Assembly: GCF_041080795.1 (NCBI RefSeq)
Contig: NZ_CP129674.1
Span: 1,240,001-1,304,000, forward strand
Origin: Bifidobacterium sp. WK041_4_12
GTDB lineage: Bacteria > Actinomycetota > Actinomycetes > Actinomycetales > Bifidobacteriaceae
Reading direction: 5' to 3'
Length of the DNA stretch: 64,000 bases
How positions within the stretch are numbered: the stretch's first letter is position 1; the number at the start of each line of letters is the position of its first letter. Shown here one piece after another: positions 1 to 6,630 of this stretch. Under the pieces are notes generated by a model. It worked only from the letters and a program-made list of their open reading frames with translations, made no database searches and had not been told where the DNA came from. The translations under genes and the position numbers were made by a program.

Positions 1-518
1 CGGAAGCGATCACCGCCCACAGGAAAGTGCAGGGTGGAGAACGTGGGGAAGAAACCGCTGTCAACGAAGCGTTTCCTTCGTGCCTTGCCACGGTTCTTGC
101 CTCCGCAACCCAGCATCACCTTCACGGCGCTGTCGTTGCTCGCATGGACGTTGATATGTGCTGAGGGTATCCCCTTGCCAGCGGTGCGCACAAAATCGTA
201 ATGAAACATGGGAACCGAATCACTAAACGTGGCGACGGTCATATCCGAATTATCAACTTGAAGATACGAGCCATCTGTCCTGCATGAGCAGTTGAAAAAG
301 AAACCGAAAGTTAGGACCGCGCTTCCGTCCATTGTAAGACAAATCCCCGAATCGTCTGCATTTTCGATGCGAAAGTACCGCACGCCATTCTTGGATATAC
401 GAGATTCGGGAGTGTTGACATACGAGTCGTGCGACGTGCCGAAAACCCTTACAAGCAGGTCTTCAATCCGTTGTGCGAACGCAGTCGCCTGGTTGTCAAG
501 CGACATGCCGTCAGGCAT
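1..518 (-). CDS. Hypothetical protein, partial (C-terminus beyond window)
   Basis: Reading the minus strand from an ATG at 518 gives an open frame of about 172 codons that runs off the left edge without a stop. The ATG shares its A with the TGA of the upstream 70-residue gene (TGATG overlap), so the two are probably translationally coupled. The protein starts MPDGMSLDNQATAFAQRIED and is rich in short beta-strand-like stretches (RYFRIEN, AVLTFGFFFN, TVATFSD). It has a basic segment (GGKNRGKARRKRF) near residue 150. No signal peptide or membrane helix is visible. I do not recognise the family. Its place beside other small unknown genes suggests accessory DNA. The reading frame is well supported; the function is unknown. 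Confidence 0.65.
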   Translation of the reverse strand, partial: MPDGMSLDNQATAFAQRIEDLLVRVFGTSHDSYVNTPESRISKNGVRYFRIENADDSGICLTMDGSAVLTFGFFFNCSCRTDGSYLQVDNSDMTVATFSDSVPMFHYDFVRTAGKGIPSAHINVHASNDSAVKVMLGCGGKNRGKARRKRFVDSGFFPTFSTLHFPVGGDRF

Positions 519-730
519 CATTCTCCTTCAAGGTAGTCGAGGGCTTCCAGCTTTCTCAGAGCTATACGCTCTTGGGGGTTCAGACCAATTCCATTCCGTT
601 TCACGATAAGGTCGTGTAACGTTCCATACTCATGTTCGAGAGCCTCGCGCCTACGCACGATGGTCGCATCGTCAAGCATTACCGGTGGCCCTATGCGATG
701 TGCGCTTGGTCTTACGGCTGTCATGGACAT
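518..730 (-). CDS. Small hypothetical protein (70 aa)
   Basis: This 70-residue frame has a strong Shine-Dalgarno (AGGAGGT) five bases before the ATG at 730, which makes it a likely real gene. The product is charged and probably helical (residues 22-70, with EALEHEYGTLHDL and ALRKLEALDYLEGE), with no membrane segment. Its stop overlaps the start of the next gene on the same strand. This compact two-gene arrangement is seen in toxin-antitoxin or other accessory pairs, but nothing in the residues proves such a role. The family is not recognised. Confidence 0.6.
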   Translation of the reverse strand: MSMTAVRPSAHRIGPPVMLDDATIVRRREALEHEYGTLHDLIVKRNGIGLNPQERIALRKLEALDYLEGE

Positions 731-921
731 GTGGCACCTCCTGGAATCTTTGTGATCGTGCCTCCATCATACAGAAGCTATGCGTCAGATATAAGTATTC
801 TGCCAGCCGCTTCAGACATCCTCAGATCGTTGCCATTGCACTGTGACGCATACCTATAAGCATAGGCAAAATAGCAATACCAGATACAATAATGGACACC
901 ATGTCAACACAGGAGACTCCG

Positions 922-1373
922 ATGACCAACTTCAACGAATTCGAAGACACCACGGCAGCCCCATCCGTCGAAGACACCCAGACACCCGACGCAACCGGAC
1001 AGACCTCCGAGGTGCAGTCCAACCGGCGTCGCAAGACGGTCATCGCCATCGTCGCGGCGGCGGCTCTGGTGCTCGCGGGCAGCATCACGGGCAGCGTGGT
1101 CTACGCGAACCATGTACAGGAACGGCAGCGGCTCAGGCTGCGGCAACGCAGAAGAGCACGTACTCACGCAGTGGCGGCTCGTACTCGAATACCGGCTCGA
1201 ATGGCAAGATCGCCACGTCAGGCGGCGCCGCCAGCGGAGGCAAGAAAACGACCGGAGGCGGTCAGTCACAGCCAGCGCCGACGCCAGCTCCGAAGGGCGA
1301 GAGTGAAGAGATACTGAGCTTTTGCGCGGAAGGCGATTCACTCGGCAATGCAACCTATTACCATCCTTGTTAG
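922..1373 (+). pseudogene. Membrane-anchored low-complexity protein, frameshifted
   Basis: Translation begins at ATG 922 with AGGAG six bases upstream. Residues 1-45 are an acidic cytoplasmic N-terminus, then NRRRK and one hydrophobic helix (IAIVAAAALVLAGSITGSVV), giving an N-in, C-out anchor. Around 1112-1125 the sensible coding moves to the -1 frame. That frame continues as an Ala/Ser/Thr/Gly-rich linker, a Pro-rich stretch (QPAPTPAP) and a C-terminal tail with two cysteines (FCAEGDS..., YYHPC) before TAG at 1371. The original frame instead turns into Arg-rich nonsense. One missing base explains this. I see no slippery heptamer, so decay or a sequencing error is likelier than programmed shifting. 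The function is unknown; it may be a secreted or surface domain on a stalk. Confidence 0.6.
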
Positions 1374-1518
1374 GCCTGGTTGGCTGTTGTTTGATGCTCT
1401 CTCTGCATGACAATGCAGGGGGATTTTCGTGTATTCCACCGATATCGGTTCTTGTTTTTTCTACTTCATGTGAAGAGGTCAAGTGTTTGCATAGAACACG
1501 GGGTTTTGCTGCAATGCT

Positions 1519-1665
1519 GGTTCGCTCGTTGCGCCATGTTTTCCCCGTGCGTTTGGATACCCCGACCATGCGGGCAGCCTGGGTGAAGTTCATGCCCTGG
1601 TTCAACAGTTCGACATAGTGGACGCGTCTCGCGCTGCACATCGCACGCCGGGTCGCATAGATCAC
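1519..1665 (-). pseudogene. IS30-family transposase, N-terminal fragment
   Basis: About 49 codons on the minus strand read as the N-terminal helix-turn-helix of an IS30-type transposase. The key stretches are RRVHYVELLNQGM, FTQAARMVGVSKRTGK and TWRNERT. The similarity stops near 1519; the rest of the DDE transposase is missing and the frame then becomes unrelated sequence. A neighbouring frame holds the residues just before it (MDVAIRVLGRDL), so the start of the gene is also frameshifted. The copy of the terminal repeat at 1683-1730 lies directly upstream, as expected for an insertion sequence end. It is clearly a remnant and cannot be functional. Confidence 0.7.
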
Positions 1666-1682
1666 GCCCTAATACTCGTATT

Positions 1683-1730
1683 GCGACATCCATACCTACC
1701 AGAAGGACAGATGTTGCAACGATCACTAGG
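1683..1730. repeat. IS30-end repeat, copy A
   Basis: About 47 bases here match the core of the palindrome at 3819-3893 (ACATCCATACCT, CCAGAAGGACAG and ATGTTGCAAC are shared). In this copy only the right arm is well kept; the left arm has diverged into the start of the transposase fragment. Read on the minus strand, it supplies an AGGT-ATG start region for that transposase. It is best read as one terminal inverted repeat of an IS30-like element. Confidence 0.65.
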
Positions 1731-1748
1731 ATCCCCTAATCCGCTCGT

Positions 1749-1868
1749 TTACGAGGGGGAGGAAGTCAAGTCCTGTCTGCTTTCAGAGGCTTGGCTTCGT
1801 CTGGATGCGTCATCGGACGCGCGCCTTGCCGCTTCCTGCATCCGCATCTCTTTCCCCGACTCTTCCAT
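1749..1868 (-). CDS. Possible very small ORF (39 aa)
   Basis: A 39-codon frame starts at ATG 1868, just downstream of the gene ending at 1913. It gives a charged peptide (MEESGKEMRMQEAARRASDD...). A second ATG at codon 8 follows GGGGAAAGAG, a possible ribosome binding site. There is no family match and the length is short. It may simply be transcribed tail between the neighbouring gene and the IS30 end. Confidence 0.25.
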   Translation of the reverse strand: MEESGKEMRMQEAARRASDDASRRSQASESRQDLTSSPS

Positions 1869-1912
1869 CCTTTGGTGGTCGGGCGCTCCGGGGACGCGAG
1901 GAACGTATATTA

Positions 1913-2509
1913 TCATCGGGCACCTTGTTTGTATCCGAGGATAAACGCATCGGACGGTGAGCTGGAACCCAAATCCGTATCATCCAATGCCCTGCGCGCT
2001 CGGGTATCGAGCACTGCTTTCGCAACGGCAACGGAGTTTAATGGAAGTGGCATGAAGAACGTCGTAGACATGTCGCCAACTCTCGCGGCTGCCATGCGCT
2101 CGTTGGTGGAACCTACGAAAGGGTCGAGATCCAGCGCAAAGGGATGGACAACGTATCTTCGGTCAATCGGCTTATCCGTGACGATCAGCACCCTGCCACC
2201 GTCCTGGCTGAATGTGTTGGCAATCCACGCGATGAAGTATGGGTTGTCGCAGTCTGGCATCATCGCCACCACGAGGTCGGGACGGTTCTTTTCATCCAGG
2301 TCCAGCATGTCGGTTTTCGTGACGCCCACGCCCCATGTCTCCCAATAGTGTGGGACGCGATCCTCGGGGGCGACCAGTGCAACGGTGTCGCCTTGGTAGA
2401 TTGCGTGGACGAGGAATCGTTCGGTCAATGCAATCCTCTTGTCTTCGGTACCTCCATAGATGGTGACCACTGACTTGTCGAACGGTTGCAGGTCGGTGAA
2501 TTCAGTCAT
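1913..2509 (-). CDS. Hypothetical soluble protein (198 aa)
   Basis: This is a well-formed 198-residue frame with GGAAAG five bases before ATG 2509. The sequence alternates predicted strands and helices (VVTIYGGTEDK, TVALVAPED, DLVVAMMPD, RVLIVTDKP), which resembles a Rossmann-like or P-loop-like alpha/beta fold. However, I see no Walker motif or catalytic signature. The C-terminus is polar (SSSPSDAFILGYKQGAR). It lies 39 bases after the small membrane protein gene upstream and is probably co-transcribed with it. I do not recognise the family; plasmid- or phage-derived accessory genes of this kind are common in such regions. Confidence 0.65.
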   Translation of the reverse strand: MTEFTDLQPFDKSVVTIYGGTEDKRIALTERFLVHAIYQGDTVALVAPEDRVPHYWETWGVGVTKTDMLDLDEKNRPDLVVAMMPDCDNPYFIAWIANTFSQDGGRVLIVTDKPIDRRYVVHPFALDLDPFVGSTNERMAAARVGDMSTTFFMPLPLNSVAVAKAVLDTRARRALDDTDLGSSSPSDAFILGYKQGAR

Positions 2510-2548
2510 GATTGCTTTCCTTGTACTGTGGCGGTGCGAAGATGCATG

Positions 2549-2818
2549 TCAATCATCTTTGGGGGACGCGTCCTCATGGCGTTTGAACACCCTCGAGACC
2601 AGTGTAATGCCCATCGCTCGCAGGAACGTGATAGCGGCGAACGTAAGCGACATGACGAGGATCTCGGCCCAGAAGGGCGTGGCGTCGCTGGAGTATATTG
2701 CCTCAAACCCTATGGCGTAGGTGATGCCGGCAACCGTAACGAATGCAACTATGGTGATGATGGCGTTGATGATTGTTTTGGTCATGCATGAGTGTATGCG
2801 TCTGAAGACTGCAAGCAT
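2549..2818 (-). CDS. Small two-helix membrane protein
   Basis: The product has two hydrophobic segments: IINAIITIVAFVTVAGITYAIG near residues 15-36, and ILVMSLTFAAITFLRAMGI near residues 54-72. It ends in a charged tail (FKRHEDASPKDD). I chose ATG 2818 because GGAAA lies eight bases upstream; ATG 2785 (MTKTIINA...) and ATG 2839 are alternatives without a good ribosome binding site. It precedes the 198-residue gene on the same strand and probably shares its transcript. The family is not recognised. Confidence 0.5.
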   Translation of the reverse strand: MLAVFRRIHSCMTKTIINAIITIVAFVTVAGITYAIGFEAIYSSDATPFWAEILVMSLTFAAITFLRAMGITLVSRVFKRHEDASPKDD

Positions 2819-2869
2819 TGCAGTTTCCAAGTGGTGCATGCGGGAACTTTTTTCATCTTTGTCATGTCG

Positions 2870-3082
2870 TCATGGGCGTTCGGATCGAACCGACGGCACA
2901 GGGAATCTTCCGTCTGCATCCGCTATGGTCAGCACATCCGCAAACCTGCCGTTGGTGATGTCGATACATTCTTCATTCCATTCATGCCGGGTGTATCGTT
3001 GGCAGCTTTCATCCATCCTTGAAGAGGGGCAAGCGCGACGTGCCTGTTCATCGAACTCGTTGGAATGCGGATTATAGGCCAA
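2870..3082 (-). CDS. Small hypothetical protein, TTG start
   Basis: A 70-codon frame begins at TTG 3082 with AAGGA seven bases upstream. It lies 15 bases after the stop of another minus-strand frame at 3098. The protein is polar and acidic-to-neutral (FDEQARRACPSSRMDES, TRHEWNEECIDITNGRF) with no membrane helix or known motif. The ribosome binding site and spacing favour a real gene, but nothing identifies its function. Confidence 0.4.
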   Translation of the reverse strand: MAYNPHSNEFDEQARRACPSSRMDESCQRYTRHEWNEECIDITNGRFADVLTIADADGRFPVPSVRSERP

Positions 3083-3097
3083 ACGTGTGTCCTTGTG

Positions 3098-3298
3098 TTA
3101 GTCGGTTTCGTTTGGATATCTGGTAGGTGTGTGGAATTCGTTCCAGTTGATGTCGGTGCTGTACCGGTTGGGGATGCTGTAGGTTTCCCAGTCTCCTTGC
3201 GGACTTGATTGCCAGGCCTGCTGGCTGTGCTGGTGGCACCACCAGCAGATGGCTTTGATGCGTCGCATGAGGCGCAGTCCCCGGTGCTGACGCATCAT
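3098..3298 (-). CDS. Possible hypothetical protein or C-terminal gene fragment
   Basis: An open minus-strand frame ends at TAA 3098 and looks protein-like over its last 66 codons. It has a Cys/Trp/His cluster (KAICWWCHQH) and a polar tail (EFHTPTRYPNETD). The frame extends further upstream, but that part is antisense to the HTH gene and its promoter, so I start it at ATG 3298. The CxxC-type cluster could bind a metal. It may be the remaining end of a larger mobile-element gene. Confidence is low. Confidence 0.3.
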   Translation of the reverse strand: MMRQHRGLRLMRRIKAICWWCHQHSQQAWQSSPQGDWETYSIPNRYSTDINWNEFHTPTRYPNETD

Positions 3299-3343
3299 GT
3301 CGCGCAATTGATGTGAACAAAACCCAGTCCACTTCAATAACCC

Positions 3344-3372
3344 AGTTTGTGAACGTCCGACACAGCTATAAT
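3344..3372 (+). promoter_or_regulatory. Promoter of the HTH antitoxin-like gene
   Basis: A perfect -10 hexamer TATAAT (3367-3372) lies 19 bases before the ATG at 3392, with a poor -35 (AGTTTG near 3344-3349, 17-base spacer). AACCCAGT occurs twice just upstream (about 3321 and 3339), which could be part of an autoregulatory operator of a hipBA-type locus. Confidence 0.5.
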
Positions 3373-3391
3373 GCAAGGACGGGAGGCGATC

Positions 3392-3720
3392 ATGAACGAC
3401 AGCATGCACTACCATCTCAGCAAGCCATCACAGGAAGAACTGAGGTTTGCGAGCAGACTGCGAAAGCGTGCCGTTGTCCGTCGCCCTAGAATCGTCTATC
3501 TTACCGGTACGGCAAAGGTCGTGCGTGAATTGAAGCGAGAAATGGAGAGACAGGGCATCACGCATCACAGCTTGCAGACCGCTCAGGAGTCACGCAAGAA
3601 GTGGTTGAAGCCATGCTTGATGATGGCGATGTGCGTGCGCAGGATGCCATGAAGACTCTGCGGGCGGTGGATCTTAGCCCCACCGCGTTGCCGGCGGCAT
3701 ATTTCAAGAGTGCGTCATGA
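3392..3720 (+). pseudogene. HTH antitoxin-like gene (HipB-type), frameshifted
   Basis: The gene starts at ATG 3392 behind GGGAGG. The first frame encodes a basic N-terminus and LTGTAKVVRELKREMERQGIT. At about 3556-3562 the coding continues in the -1 frame as HHASQLADRSGVTQEVVEAM..., ending at TGA 3720. Joined, the two parts give a Cro/XRE-type helix-turn-helix (residues about 48-75) of roughly 110 residues. The stop overlaps the ATG of a HipA-like reading frame (ATGA), the classic coupling of a HipB antitoxin to its toxin. One missing base explains the break; no slippery site is evident. It is probably inactive, unless the base is an assembly error. Confidence 0.6.
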
Positions 3721-3830
3721 GGGTTCTCCATGCATGGCTTGAGGATAGGTACGTTGGCAGATTCATGCAGGACACCAATAGACATACTGTTTTTGAATAT
3801 GCCGTTGATTACCCATCAACTAGGTTCTAG
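3717..3830 (+). pseudogene. HipA-like toxin, N-terminal fragment
   Basis: Starting at ATG 3717, inside the upstream stop, about 34 codons read as the N-terminus of a HipA-family Ser/Thr kinase toxin: MRVLHAWLEDRYVG and HTVFEYAVDYPST. This fits the usual pattern of W-L, V-G and F-x-Y in the N-terminal subdomain. At 3819 the coding sequence runs straight into the arm of a perfect palindrome, and the frame closes at TAG 3828 within it. Nothing resembling the kinase core follows. The toxin was therefore destroyed by insertion or deletion of the IS30-type element. The assignment rests on a short stretch but is strengthened by the coupled HTH gene. Confidence 0.6.
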
Positions 3831-3893
3831 TGATTGTTGCAACATCCATACCTCCCAGAAGGACAGATGTTGCAACAATCACTAGAACCTAGT
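3819..3893. repeat. Perfect 28-bp palindrome, IS30-end remnant, copy B
   Basis: Two perfect 28-base inverted arms (3819-3846 and 3866-3893; outermost bases ACTAGGTTCT...) flank a 19-base spacer. The spacer and inner arms match the repeat at 1683-1730, which sits at the end of the IS30 transposase fragment. The structure looks like two terminal repeats of one element brought together by internal deletion, giving a 75-bp MITE-like unit. It interrupts the HipA-like reading frame. As DNA it could form a cruciform, and as RNA a very stable hairpin. Confidence 0.7.
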
Positions 3894-4074
3894 CTGCTTA
3901 TAGAATGAAGGGGAGGCGACGATCGATGGTGAGTTGCCTGTTCATACACTATCGCTGTTCATTTCTGCTTCGACATGCAATGTGACATGCTGTACGGTAT
4001 GTCAATCGATTGAACGAGATTTCATGCTGTTCCACTGGTGATGAATTGACTATAAATGTTATAAGGAGTTGCCC

Positions 4075-4830
4075 TTGGCAAGGAAACTATTGCAAAGAAC
4101 ATGGATGTCTCTCGTTCAGCTTCTCCTGTTCGGTATCATGTTCGCCATCGATCTTTCGCTGGCACCCATTGGAGGGACGCTGGCGAAGGTGGTCTTCCAG
4201 GTCCTAACAGTCACGGTCGGTGCAGTTGTTGCCATTTTCGTCGTATTGTGGACGAAAGGCGGTGTGGTCGAACGCACGACTGCCTCTGTCTGTAGTCTCA
4301 TTTCGCTGGTGTTCGCTACGAATCCAGCCTGGATCTGGTATCCGTTCTCAACATCGCCAATACTGTACTATCGCAGCATCCGCAACGCATTTCCTATGGT
4401 GGTCTGGCTTTTCATTGTCGCCTGTCTGCTTGCGATCCTCGTCATCGTAAATATGCGAAGCCATAGAACAGAGGAAAAACCCGCTCATGCGGGACTGATC
4501 GTGTCGGATGCACAGAATCATGCGTATGGAAGTTTGCTTGGTGAAGCGGCTTGTATCGCAGCGCCTGGCTGGGTCTTTCTACCTTATTTCGTGGGTTCGC
4601 GAACCTTCATGAAGCTCCAATCTGTTGACAGGCACTCGTACGCTAGCATGGTGCTGATTGCTGCATTTGTTATAGTGGCATGGCTGTTCTTGCTGATGGT
4701 GAATGCGCTCTTCGATGCAGCAAGGGGGTCACGTCGCCTGTCCCGAGCGGGAATGACCCTTCTTCCCTTCATGTTCGCTGGATTGGCCGTGGCCGGTGTC
4801 GTCGTGGTAACTCAAGCTGCAGGAATTTAG
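4075..4830 (+). CDS. Multi-pass membrane protein of unknown function
   Basis: The start is TTG 4075, six bases after AAGGAG; the in-frame TTG at 4069 abuts the ribosome binding site and is unlikely. The 251-residue product has about six to seven hydrophobic segments (for example VQLLLFGIMFAIDLSL, VLTVTVGAVVAIFVVLW, VVWLFIVACLLAILVIV, YASMVLIAAFVIVAWLF, LLPFMFAGLAVAGVVVV). A polar loop (SHRTEEKPAHAG) lies in the middle. There is no transporter or enzyme signature that I can name. It stands alone, with its own start signal, between the decayed accessory region and ugp. Confidence 0.75.
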   Translation: MARKLLQRTWMSLVQLLLFGIMFAIDLSLAPIGGTLAKVVFQVLTVTVGAVVAIFVVLWTKGGVVERTTASVCSLISLVFATNPAWIWYPFSTSPILYYRSIRNAFPMVVWLFIVACLLAILVIVNMRSHRTEEKPAHAGLIVSDAQNHAYGSLLGEAACIAAPGWVFLPYFVGSRTFMKLQSVDRHSYASMVLIAAFVIVAWLFLLMVNALFDAARGSRRLSRAGMTLLPFMFAGLAVAGVVVVTQAAGI

Positions 4831-4963
4831 AAACCGTTCTCTGTAGGAAATCAACGAATGGATTCAACGATAACGCCCGCTTCTTGCATGTTCTTATTGC
4901 AAATCGGAACAATCGCTGTGCCGAGGGGCTAGACTAATGCTGACCTATACCGAAAGGGACTCA

Positions 4964-6394
4964 ATGAGTGAAGAAGCATTTGAACTTTCTGCCGAGAAGA
5001 TGCGCAAGCGCGGCCTGAGTGAAGTGTCCATCAAGCAATTCAAGCGCTTGTACGATACCTGGCAGGGAGAAGATTCAGAGTTTTCGATATTGGAAAAGAA
5101 TGTTGACGCTCTCAAAGATGTCCCCTATGTGGGTGACGTGCACGACAGGATGAATCAGCAGCAGGCATTGGATGCCTTCTCCAAGACCGCATTCCTCAAG
5201 CTCAATGGGGGACTGGGCACTTCCATGGGTCTTGAGGGTGCGAAATCGCTGCTTCCCGTGCGTCGTCACAAAGCTCGTCAGATGCGCTTCCTTGACATTA
5301 TTCTCGGTCAGGTGCTCACAGCCAGGAAGCGTCTTGGCATCCCTCTGCCATTAATTCTGATGAATTCCTTCAGAACGTCCAAGGACAGTCTGAAACTGGT
5401 GAAGAAGAATCGACTGTTTGAACAGCACGACATCCCTCTGGAGATCATCCAGCACGTTGAGCCTAAACTGGTGTTGAAAACCGGTGAGCCGGTGGAATTC
5501 CCGGAGGATTCCGAGCTGGAATGGTGCCCACCTGGTCATGGTGACGTCTATTCCACAATTTGGGAATCGGGTCTGCTGGACAAGCTTCAGGAGAAAGGTA
5601 TTGAATACCTGTTCATCTCCAATTCCGACAATCTTGGGGCTCGACCGTCACGTACCTTGGCATGGCACTTTGCCAAGTCTGGTTCACCGTTCATGGTTGA
5701 GGTCTCCCGAAGAACGAAGGCTGACCGTAAAGGCGGACATATCGTCTTTGACAAGAAGACCGGACATCTCATGCTTCGCGAAATGAGTCAGGTGGCTCCG
5801 GGCGATGAGAACGATGCGACCAACATTCGCAAGCATCCATACTTCAACACCAACAGTATCTGGGTCAGGGTCGATGCTCTCAAAGCCAAGCTTGAGGAAT
5901 ATGACGGTGTGCTTCCATTGCCTGTGATCGTCAACAAGAAAACCGTGAATCCTGCCGATTCGAGCACGGAAGAGGTCGTTCAGCTTGAAACCGCAATGGG
6001 TGCTGCCATTGGGCTGTTTGAGGGAGCAAGCTGCATCGAAGTGGATCGCATGCGCTTCCTTCCAGTCAAGACGACCGATGACCTGTTCATTATGCGGTCA
6101 GATAGATTCCACTTGACGGACTCGTATGAAATGGAAGATGGCAACTACATCTTCCCCAATGTGCAGCTTGATGAGAGATATTACAAGAACATCAATGATT
6201 TCAATGAGCGATTCCCATACTCCATTCCCACGCTTGCTGCTGCCAATTCCGTCACCATCGAGGGGGACTGGACCTTTGGACGGGATGTGACGATGTTCGC
6301 TGATGCAAAGCTCACAGATCAAGGCAGACCTTCGTACGTTCCGAATGGAGAGTTTGTAGGACCGCAGGGCGTTGAACCTGACGAATGGGTGTAG
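4964..6394 (+). CDS. ugp: UTP--glucose-1-phosphate uridylyltransferase (eukaryote-type)
   Basis: This enzyme makes UDP-glucose from UTP and glucose-1-phosphate (EC 2.7.7.9), which feeds the Leloir and lacto-N-biose pathways and glycan synthesis in bifidobacteria. The 476-residue length and the nucleotide-binding motif KLNGGLGTSMG (near residue 78), followed by SLLPVR, place it in the eukaryotic/UDPGP family rather than the bacterial GalU family. Other conserved stretches are QHVEPKL, WCPPGHGDVY and FISNSDNLGA. I use ATG 4964 (MSEEAFEL) behind GAAAGGGA rather than the ATG at 4937, which lacks a site. It appears monocistronic, with a possible hairpin terminator about 40 bases downstream. Confidence 0.93.
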   Translation: MSEEAFELSAEKMRKRGLSEVSIKQFKRLYDTWQGEDSEFSILEKNVDALKDVPYVGDVHDRMNQQQALDAFSKTAFLKLNGGLGTSMGLEGAKSLLPVRRHKARQMRFLDIILGQVLTARKRLGIPLPLILMNSFRTSKDSLKLVKKNRLFEQHDIPLEIIQHVEPKLVLKTGEPVEFPEDSELEWCPPGHGDVYSTIWESGLLDKLQEKGIEYLFISNSDNLGARPSRTLAWHFAKSGSPFMVEVSRRTKADRKGGHIVFDKKTGHLMLREMSQVAPGDENDATNIRKHPYFNTNSIWVRVDALKAKLEEYDGVLPLPVIVNKKTVNPADSSTEEVVQLETAMGAAIGLFEGASCIEVDRMRFLPVKTTDDLFIMRSDRFHLTDSYEMEDGNYIFPNVQLDERYYKNINDFNERFPYSIPTLAAANSVTIEGDWTFGRDVTMFADAKLTDQGRPSYVPNGEFVGPQGVEPDEWV

Positions 6395-6433
6395 AAGGAA
6401 TCTGCTCGGATTTCTATGAAAGCTCATGCCGAG

Positions 6434-6490
6434 ATGCTCTGAGACCTGGCTGCGCTGAACTGGAAGGTGCGCGTCTATCTCTCAGAGCAT
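6434..6490 (+). terminator. Possible stem-loop terminator after ugp
   Basis: An 11-base perfect inverted repeat (6434-6444 and 6480-6490, ATGCTCTGAGA) encloses a 35-base loop, followed by ATTTGTG. The loop is long and the T-tract weak, so it is only a plausible terminator. The rest of 6491-6630 holds a small hairpin (CTGTGC/GCACAG, 6580-6597) and the pafBC promoter region. Confidence 0.4.
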
Positions 6491-6630
6491 ATTTGTGTGG
6501 CTTCGCTCACCATGATATTTGTACATTTTTTGATTATTGTGCCTGACACGAGCAAAATACATCTAATATAGATAAGGGTCTGTGCAAACACGCACAGTTA
6601 CTTAGGTATGCTAACGATACGCGAGGACTA

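Noticed and set aside
1100..1130. Programmed ribosomal frameshift in the stalk protein gene
   Set aside because: No slippery heptamer or following stable stem-loop is visible; a simple missing base is more likely.
3540..3575. Programmed frameshift in the HTH antitoxin-like gene
   Set aside because: The site lacks a slippery run, and the downstream toxin is already destroyed, which points to decay.
1..3900. Intact prophage or integrative element
   Set aside because: No integrase, att-site pair, capsid or terminase gene; only fragments and small unknown genes are present.
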